Shown here piece by piece: positions 56,895 through 64,000 of a stretch of DNA of 64,000 nt; within the stretch, counting starts at the first letter, position 1, and each line of letters opens with the position of its first letter. Position numbers and translations under genes: made by a program. The stretch is from the NCBI RefSeq assembly GCF_015476235.1, contig NZ_CP064338.1:496001-560000 (forward strand), read 5' to 3'. The notes under the pieces were generated by a model. The model did no database searches. It was not told the origin of the DNA and was given only the letters and a program-made list of their open reading frames with translations. Source of the DNA: Caldimonas thermodepolymerans (GTDB taxonomy: Bacteria > Pseudomonadota > Gammaproteobacteria > Burkholderiales > Burkholderiaceae_C).

Positions 56895-58025
56895 ATGCTC
56901 CTGAGCCCGGACCAGACCATGATCCGCGACGCCGTGCGCGCGTTCGTCCACGAACAGATCAGGCCGCACGCGGCGCGCTGGGACAAGGAACACCACTTCC
57001 CGAAGGACGTGCACCGCGGGCTGGCGGCGCTCGGCACCTACGGCGTGTGCGTGCCCACCGACTACGGCGGCGCCGGGCTGGACTACCTGTCGCTCGCGCT
57101 GGTGCTGGAGGAGATCGCCGCCGGCGACGGCGGCACCAGCACCGCGGTGAGCGTCAACAACTGCCCGGTGTGCGCGATCCTGCTGCGCTACGGCAACGAG
57201 GCGCAGAAGCGGCGCTGGCTGGTGCCGCTGGCGCAGGGCGAGCTGCTGGGCGCCTTCTGCCTGACCGAGCCGCACGTGGGCTCCGACGCCTCGGCGCTGC
57301 GCACCACGGCGCGGCGCGACGGCGACCACTACGTGATCGACGGTGTCAAGCAGTTCATCACCAGCGGGAAGAACGGGCAGGTGGCGATCGTCATCGCGGT
57401 GACCGACAAGGCCGCCGGCAAGCGCGGCATCAGCGCCTTCATCGTGCCGACCGACACGCCGGGCTACCGCGTCGCGCGGCTGGAGGACAAGGTGGGCCAG
57501 CACTCCAGCGACACCGCGCAGGTCGTCTTCGAGCAATGCCGCGTGCCGGCGGAGAACCTCATCGGCGAGGAAGGCGAGGGCTACCGCATCGCGCTGTCGG
57601 CGCTGGAAGGCGGGCGCATCGGCATCGCCGCGCAGAGCGTCGGGATGGCGCGTGCGGCCTTCGAGGCGGCGCTGGACTATGCCAAGCAGCGCGAGGCCTT
57701 CGGCAAGCCGATCTTCGAGCACCAGGCGGTGCAGTTCCGCCTCGCCGAGATGGCCACGCAGATCGAGGTGGCGCGCCAGATGGTCTGGCATGCCGCGGCG
57801 CTGCGCGACGCCGGCCAGCCGTGCCTGAAGGAAGCGGCGATGGCCAAGCTGTTCGCCAGCGAGATGGCCGAGCGCGTCTGCTCGGACGCGATCCAGATCC
57901 ACGGCGGCTACGGCTACGTGAGCGACTTCCCGGTCGAGCGCATCTGGCGCGACGTGCGGGTGTGCCAGATCTACGAGGGCACCTCGGACGTGCAGAAGAT
58001 CCTGATCGGCCGCGCGCTGGCCTGA
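56895..58025 (+). CDS. Acyl-CoA dehydrogenase
   Basis: 376 residues. FCLTEPHVGSDASALRTTAR, QFITSGKNGQVAIVIAVTDK and QIHGGYGYVSDFPVERIWRD (FAD and catalytic region), with catalytic Glu expected in QIYEGTSDVQKILIGRAL. This is the general short/medium-chain acyl-CoA dehydrogenase type rather than isovaleryl-specific. It would start a round of beta-oxidation with the MaoC, SDR and thiolase neighbours. It is the last gene before convergent pobR. Confidence 0.92.
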   Translation: MLLSPDQTMIRDAVRAFVHEQIRPHAARWDKEHHFPKDVHRGLAALGTYGVCVPTDYGGAGLDYLSLALVLEEIAAGDGGTSTAVSVNNCPVCAILLRYGNEAQKRRWLVPLAQGELLGAFCLTEPHVGSDASALRTTARRDGDHYVIDGVKQFITSGKNGQVAIVIAVTDKAAGKRGISAFIVPTDTPGYRVARLEDKVGQHSSDTAQVVFEQCRVPAENLIGEEGEGYRIALSALEGGRIGIAAQSVGMARAAFEAALDYAKQREAFGKPIFEHQAVQFRLAEMATQIEVARQMVWHAAALRDAGQPCLKEAAMAKLFASEMAERVCSDAIQIHGGYGYVSDFPVERIWRDVRVCQIYEGTSDVQKILIGRALA

Positions 58026-58032
58026 GCCCGGC

Positions 58033-60226
<2,194 letters not shown>

Positions 60227-60294
60227 CGCAAACCCGGGTTGCGGTGGCGGGGCCGGGACCTTACGCTGGCAAGGTTGTACCCGGACCCCACCGC

Positions 60295-60726
60295 ATGAAG
60301 GACATCCCGATCGGCGCCCGCGCCGAGCTCACCTACACCGTCACGCGCGAGACGACGGTCCCGCACATCTACCCCGAGTTCGAGGAATTCCGCCAGATGC
60401 CGGAGGTGTTCGCCACCGGCCTGATGGTGAGCATGCTCGAGGCCTGCTGCCAGCGGGCCATCCTGCCTTACCTCGACTGGCCGCGCGAAGGGTCGCTGGG
60501 CACGCACGTGAACTTCTCGCACCTGGCGCCGACGGCGCCGGGCATGACCATCCACGTGCAGGCCGAGGTGATCGCGGTCGACGGGCGCCGCATCACCTTC
60601 CGCGCCGAGGCGCACGACGGCATCGACAAGATCTCCGAAGGCACCCACGAGCGCGCCGTGGTCGACTACGCACGCTTCAACGCCAAGGTGGCGGACAAGC
60701 GCGCGCGCGCCGGCCTGGCCGGCTGA
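60295..60726 (+). CDS. Thioesterase, FlK/hotdog type
   Basis: 143 residues. YPEFEEFRQMPEVFATGLMV, then MLEACCQRA and GTHVNFSHLAPTAPGMTIH, as in the fluoroacetyl-CoA thioesterase (FlK)-like group, where Thr/Glu/His form the catalytic set. It is probably a general acyl-CoA thioesterase. It lies 68 nt downstream of pobA and may share its transcript. Substrate unknown. Confidence 0.82.
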   Translation: MKDIPIGARAELTYTVTRETTVPHIYPEFEEFRQMPEVFATGLMVSMLEACCQRAILPYLDWPREGSLGTHVNFSHLAPTAPGMTIHVQAEVIAVDGRRITFRAEAHDGIDKISEGTHERAVVDYARFNAKVADKRARAGLAG

Positions 60727-60741
60727 AGCCAGGTGCCCCCG

Positions 60742-60963
60742 ATGGCCCGCGCCGCATCGTCCGTTCCCAGCCCCTGCGTCAGCGTGTGCCGCATGAACGA
60801 GGCCACCGGCTGGTGCGAAGGCTGCATGCGCACGCTGGACGAGATCGCGGCCTGGTCGACGATGAGCGATGCCGAAAAATGGCAGGTCTGGAAGCAGCTG
60901 CCGCGCCGGCGCGAACGCTGCCAGGCCGCCGCCCCGACCACCGATCCCCGACACCGACCGTGA
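60742..60963 (+). CDS. DUF1289 family small Cys-rich protein
   Basis: 73 residues. SPCVSVCRMNEATGWCEGCM is the DUF1289 signature (four Cys, likely a metal site), followed by LDEIAAWSTMSDAEKWQVWK. Function unknown; these proteins are widespread in proteobacteria. An upstream in-frame GTG at 60733 would add three residues. Its stop overlaps the next gene's GTG start by four bases (GTGA). Confidence 0.82.
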   Translation: MARAASSVPSPCVSVCRMNEATGWCEGCMRTLDEIAAWSTMSDAEKWQVWKQLPRRRERCQAAAPTTDPRHRP

Positions 60964-61607
60964 AGCAGCTCACCTTCTACTTCGACTTCGTCTCGCCCTA
61001 CGCCTACCTCGCCTTCGAGCGGCTGCCGCAGGCGCTGCAGGGCCTCTCGTATACCGTGCGCTACCAGCCGGTGCTGCTGGCCGGGCTGCTGCAGCATCAC
61101 GGCCAGCGCGCGCCGGCCGAGCTGGAGCCCAAGCGCGTGTGGATCTACCGCCAGGTCGCCTGGCAGGCGCACCGGCTCGGCGTCCCGCTGCGCATGCCGG
61201 CGGCGCACCCGTTCAACCCGCTGTCGCTGCTGCGGCTGGCGCTGGCCTGCCCGGAGGCGGGCGACACGCCCAACCGCCATGTCTGCGAGAAGGTGTTCCG
61301 CCATGTCTGGGAGGGCGGCCTGGCCGCCGACGATCCCGCGCGGCTGGCCGCGCTCGCCGCCGAGCTGGCGCCGCGGCAGGACCCGGCTGGCGACGCGGTC
61401 AAGCAGGCGCTGCGCCACGCGACCGAGGAGGCCGCCCGGCGCGGCGTGTTCGGCGTGCCCACCATCGAGGTCGACGGCCGCCTGTTCTGGGGGCTGGACT
61501 CGCTCGACATGCTGGCCGCCTGCCTGGGCGGGGAGCCCTGGTTCGACGGGCCGCAGTGGGACGACGCGGCCCGGGTGCCCCTGGGCGTCACCTTCGGCCG
61601 CCCGTAG
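60960..61607 (+). CDS. DsbA-fold 2-hydroxychromene-2-carboxylate isomerase-like protein
   Basis: 215 residues from a GTG that overlaps the previous stop. FYFDFVSPYAYLAFERLPQA has the Ser in place of the first thioredoxin Cys, and GVFGVPTIEVDGRLFWGLD is the cis-Pro region; both are diagnostic of the HCCA isomerase/kappa-class GST group. These isomerases use glutathione and act in naphthalene-type degradation, but many members have other roles. Substrate not known here. Confidence 0.88.
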   Translation: MKQLTFYFDFVSPYAYLAFERLPQALQGLSYTVRYQPVLLAGLLQHHGQRAPAELEPKRVWIYRQVAWQAHRLGVPLRMPAAHPFNPLSLLRLALACPEAGDTPNRHVCEKVFRHVWEGGLAADDPARLAALAAELAPRQDPAGDAVKQALRHATEEAARRGVFGVPTIEVDGRLFWGLDSLDMLAACLGGEPWFDGPQWDDAARVPLGVTFGRP

Positions 61608-61841
61608 GCCCCGCCGCCGGGGCGGCCTGCAACCGGGTGTAGCGGCGGCCGGCACGGCCCGCGAGAGCGGGCGCGCCCCTTTCCGGCACCGGCCCGGCAC
61701 AACGTTGTGTCACCAAGCGGCCCTCCGGGCTTGCGCAACGAGCCCGTTTCGCCCGCTACCATGCGTGCCAGCCCGCCGTGCCGGCGCCTTCCGGGCGCCG
61801 GCGCAGTGTTCCTGCTGGTTTTTCGAACCGACGTACGCACC

Positions 61842-63422
61842 GTGCAACGCCGACATTTCCTGTCCTGTCTCGCTGCCCTGGCTTCGGGCGGCTCGCTGCT
61901 CCACGGCCAGGCGCTGGCCGCGGACCTCAAGCCCATCGGCAAGCCCCAGCCGTTCGATTACGCCTGGCTCAAGGGCCATGCCCGCCACCTGGCGAGCCGG
62001 CCCTACCAGGCGCCGCGCTCGACGCTGCCCAAGGGGCTGGACAACCTGACCTGGGACCAGTACCAGTCCATCCGCTTCCGCAAGGAGCGCGCGCTGTGGC
62101 GCGACGACCAGCTGCGCTTCCAGGCGCAGTTCTTCCACCTGGGGCTGTTCTTCAAGTCGCCGGTGCGCATGTTCGAGGTGGTCGACGGCCAGGCGCAGGA
62201 GATCGCCTACGACCCCGCGCTGTTCGACCATTCCGAAAGCGGCGTGCCGGCCGAGCGCCTGCCGCCGGACCTGGGCTTCGCGGGCTTCCGCATCAACTTC
62301 CACACCGACCTGCAGCGCGACATCGCCGCCTTCCTGGGCGCGAGCTACTTCCGCGCGGTGGGCGGCGAGTGGCAGTACGGCCAGTCGGCGCGCGGGCTGG
62401 CCATCGACACCGGCATGAACCGGCCGGAGGAGTTCCCGAACTTCGTCGCCTTCTGGCTCGAAAAACCCGCGCGCCAGTCCAGCACGCTGACGGTCTATGC
62501 GCTGCTCGACTCGCCCAGCATCGCGGGGGCGTACCGCTTCGTGATCACGCCGGGCGACACGCAGGTGATGGACATCGACGCCGCGCTGTACCCGCGCAAG
62601 GTGATCGAGCGCATCGGCATCGCGCCGTGCACCAGCATGTTCCAGTTCGGCGAGAACGACAAGCGCATGGCCAACGACTGGCGCCCGGAGATCCACGACA
62701 CCGACGGCCTGCAGATGTGGACCGGCAACGGCGAGTGGATCTGGCGCCCGCTGACCAACCCGGCGCACCTGCGCTTCAACGCCTTCCAGGACAACAACCC
62801 GCGCGGCTTCGGCCTGCTGCAGCGCGACCGCAACTTCGACCACTACCAGGATGACGGCGTGTTTTACGACAAGCGCCCGAGCCTGTGGGTCGAGCCCAAG
62901 CACGGCTGGGGGCCGGGCTCGGTGCAGCTGGTCGAGATCCCCACCGTCGACGAGACCTTCGACAACATCGTCGCGTTCTGGAACCCGGCCGACAAGCCCC
63001 AGCCCGGGCAGGAGCTGCTGTTCGGCTATCGCCTCTACTGGGGGGCGCACCCGCCCGCGCGGCCGCCGCTGGCCGAATGCGTGGCCACGCGCACCGGCAT
63101 CGGCGGCATCGTCGGCCAGCCGCGCAAGTACTTCTCGTGGCGCTTCGCGGTGGACTTCGCCGGCGGCGACCTGTCGCTGATCGGCAAGGACGCCAAGGTC
63201 GAGCCCGTGATCTGGGCCTCGCGCGGGCAGATCGAGATCACGTCCGCGCGGCCGCTGCACGCCATCAACGGCTGGCGCGCGATGTTCGACCTGCGCCCGC
63301 TGGACGACAGCACCCGGCCGATCGACCTGCGGCTGTACCTGCAATGCGACGGCCAGCCGCTCACCGAGACCTGGCTGTACCAGTGGGACCCGCCGCCGCC
63401 TGCGGAGCGCAAGTTCCAGTGA
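61842..63422 (+). CDS. opgD: Glucan biosynthesis protein D (OpgD/MdoD)
   Basis: 526 residues from GTG. Twin-arginine signal RRHFLSCLAALASGG ending in ALA, then FDYAWLKGHARHLASRPYQA, LTWDQYQSIRFRKERALWR and NPRGFGLLQRDRNFDHYQDD, all conserved in OpgD/OpgG. It acts in the periplasm on osmoregulated periplasmic glucan backbones. An ATG at 61761 would prepend 27 residues before the signal; the GTG puts RR in the usual place and is preferred. opgG/opgH are not nearby. Confidence 0.9.
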   Translation: MQRRHFLSCLAALASGGSLLHGQALAADLKPIGKPQPFDYAWLKGHARHLASRPYQAPRSTLPKGLDNLTWDQYQSIRFRKERALWRDDQLRFQAQFFHLGLFFKSPVRMFEVVDGQAQEIAYDPALFDHSESGVPAERLPPDLGFAGFRINFHTDLQRDIAAFLGASYFRAVGGEWQYGQSARGLAIDTGMNRPEEFPNFVAFWLEKPARQSSTLTVYALLDSPSIAGAYRFVITPGDTQVMDIDAALYPRKVIERIGIAPCTSMFQFGENDKRMANDWRPEIHDTDGLQMWTGNGEWIWRPLTNPAHLRFNAFQDNNPRGFGLLQRDRNFDHYQDDGVFYDKRPSLWVEPKHGWGPGSVQLVEIPTVDETFDNIVAFWNPADKPQPGQELLFGYRLYWGAHPPARPPLAECVATRTGIGGIVGQPRKYFSWRFAVDFAGGDLSLIGKDAKVEPVIWASRGQIEITSARPLHAINGWRAMFDLRPLDDSTRPIDLRLYLQCDGQPLTETWLYQWDPPPPAERKFQ

Positions 63423-63510
63423 GGCGTCGGGCGGTGGCCGAGCAGCTCTCGACGAGGGCTGCTGCAGTGTTGCCTGCGATGGACCGAGTGCACCAGCCCC
63501 TCGTCATGTC

Positions 63511-63545
63511 GTAGCTTCCTCTCTCACCCCGGATAGCTACACTCG
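63511..63545. repeat. 35-bp direct repeat, copy 1
   Basis: A 35-base sequence beginning GTAGCTTCCTCTC and ending ATAGCTACACTCG. Its first and last parts contain GTAGCT and AGCTAC, an inverted pair, so it may fold. The second perfect copy is at 63578-63612, 67 bp later start to start. Bases immediately outside the copies are different. Confidence 0.9.
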
Positions 63546-63577
63546 GCAGGCGCTGGAGGTGCTCGACGGGGATGGTT

Positions 63578-63612
63578 GTAGCTTCCTCTCTCACCCCGGA
63601 TAGCTACACTCG
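63578..63612. repeat. 35-bp direct repeat, copy 2
   Basis: Identical to 63511-63545. It is followed by GAACCGCCC, which resembles the terminal sequence of IS3-family (IS407-group) elements, and by the transposase gene at 63706. The copies may be end remnants or target-region duplications of mobile elements. Confidence 0.9.
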
Positions 63613-63705
63613 AACCGCCCAGTGGGTGTATGCGTAAGCTTCCCCGATCCGCAGACACCCCATAAGTAGAACTTTCTGGCATGTTTTCCCCAGCCAGGAG
63701 GTTCC

Positions 63706-63972
63706 ATGAAGAAGTCCCGTTTCACCGACACCCAGGTCGTCTCGATCCTCAAGCAGGCCGACGCCGGCGTGCCGGTCAAGGACATCTGCCGGCAGGCCGG
63801 CATCAGCGTTCCGACCTACTACAAGTGGAAGTCGAAGTACGGCGGCCTGGAGGCCTCCGAGCTGCGGCGTGTCAAGGACCTGGAAGCGGAGAACGCCAGG
63901 CTCAAGCGGATGTACGCCGAGCTGGCGCTCGACAACGCCGCGATGAAGGATCTGATCGCAAAAAAACTGTAG
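63706..63972 (+). CDS. IS3-family transposase OrfA
   Basis: 88 residues. FTDTQVVSILKQADAGVPVK, CRQAGISVPTYYKWKSKYGG and a leucine-zipper-like tail (ELRRVKDLEAENARLKRMYA) are typical of IS3/IS911 OrfA. AGGAGG precedes the ATG. It ends in AAAAAAACTGTAG; the -1 frame continues (VGPEQKREAV) as the start of OrfB, which lies beyond the window edge. Confidence 0.92.
   Translation: MKKSRFTDTQVVSILKQADAGVPVKDICRQAGISVPTYYKWKSKYGGLEASELRRVKDLEAENARLKRMYAELALDNAAMKDLIAKKL
63960..63966 (+). other. Programmed -1 frameshift site for OrfAB transposase
   Basis: A run of seven A (63960-63966) followed by C lies four codons before the orfA stop. Slippage by -1 joins OrfA to a frame reading GPEQKREAV, which resembles the OrfB N-terminus of IS3 elements. 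A stimulatory structure downstream is outside the window. Confidence 0.75.
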
Positions 63973-64000
63973 GGCCGGAGCAGAAGCGCGAGGCCGTGCG

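Larger units (their letters stand above)
63423..63705. other. 283-base region between opgD and the insertion element
   Basis: Contains the two 35-bp repeats and, to their right, the left end of the IS3-family element somewhere before 63706. No gene is supported. AGCAGC and GCTGCT around 63440-63462 form a weak hairpin after opgD without a T run. Confidence 0.6.

Noticed and set aside
61608-61841. Possible gene or RNA in the 234-base gap before opgD
   Set aside because: No frame with a ribosome-binding site and no clear secondary structure other than short GC stems; probably promoter region only.

Overview
The window is dense chromosomal DNA of about 70% G+C with short intergenic gaps. Gene content and order (hslVU, an alanine/lysine-rich DksA, corC-lnt-glyQ-glyS-gmhB-plsC, a LiuR-controlled acyl-CoA operon, pcaHG/PcaQ and pobA/PobR) point to a betaproteobacterium of the order Burkholderiales, probably near the Rubrivivax/Leptothrix/Caldimonas group. 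The genus is inference. No rRNA, tRNA or CRISPR array was found.

Layout. 1-1810: the end of an unknown gene, two small VOC-fold proteins and a hypothetical. 1982-10320: a two-carbon block with an acetaldehyde-type dehydrogenase, its divergent sigma-54 activator, a CBS/nucleotidyltransferase signalling protein, and an acetate-type sodium symporter with its small subunit. 10694-16241: an SDR, an H-NS-like protein, two DUF3606-type proteins, an MDR oxidoreductase with a divergent LysR regulator, and a pilin-like protein. 16261-18419: a sulfide/persulfide response set (two YeeE/YedE channel proteins, a BigR-like repressor, an ETHE1/Blh-like hydrolase). 18406-25301: housekeeping and accessory genes ending in a divergent AmpR/class A beta-lactamase pair.

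25345-31484 is a type VI secretion islet on the minus strand: an orphan VgrG, a 473-residue candidate effector, a translationally coupled candidate immunity protein, and a third protein whose C-terminal module is repeated as an orphan fragment. Its central part is visibly poorer in G+C than its surroundings, which suggests transfer. This is the best candidate for an undescribed system.

31627-33974: PcaQ and protocatechuate 3,4-dioxygenase. 34009-38637: HslUV protease, a double STAS-like protein and DksA. 38798-48571: a His-rich COG0523 GTPase, then a plus-strand core run (corC, lnt, glyQ, glyS, two gmhB copies, plsC, a YgjP-type protein). The first gmhB copy has lost its nucleophile. 48600-58025: a metallo-hydrolase, LiuR with two clear palindromic operators, and a likely leucine/fatty acyl-CoA degradation operon that also carries beta-carbonic anhydrase and aceK. 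58033-61607: PobR/PobA and small genes. PobA makes protocatechuate, the substrate of the PcaHG enzyme 26 kb away. 61842-63422: OpgD. The window ends in an IS3-family element preceded by a 35-bp direct repeat.

Coordinates come from reading start and stop codons and ribosome-binding sites by eye. Functions rest on motifs and remembered family features; no database search was run.
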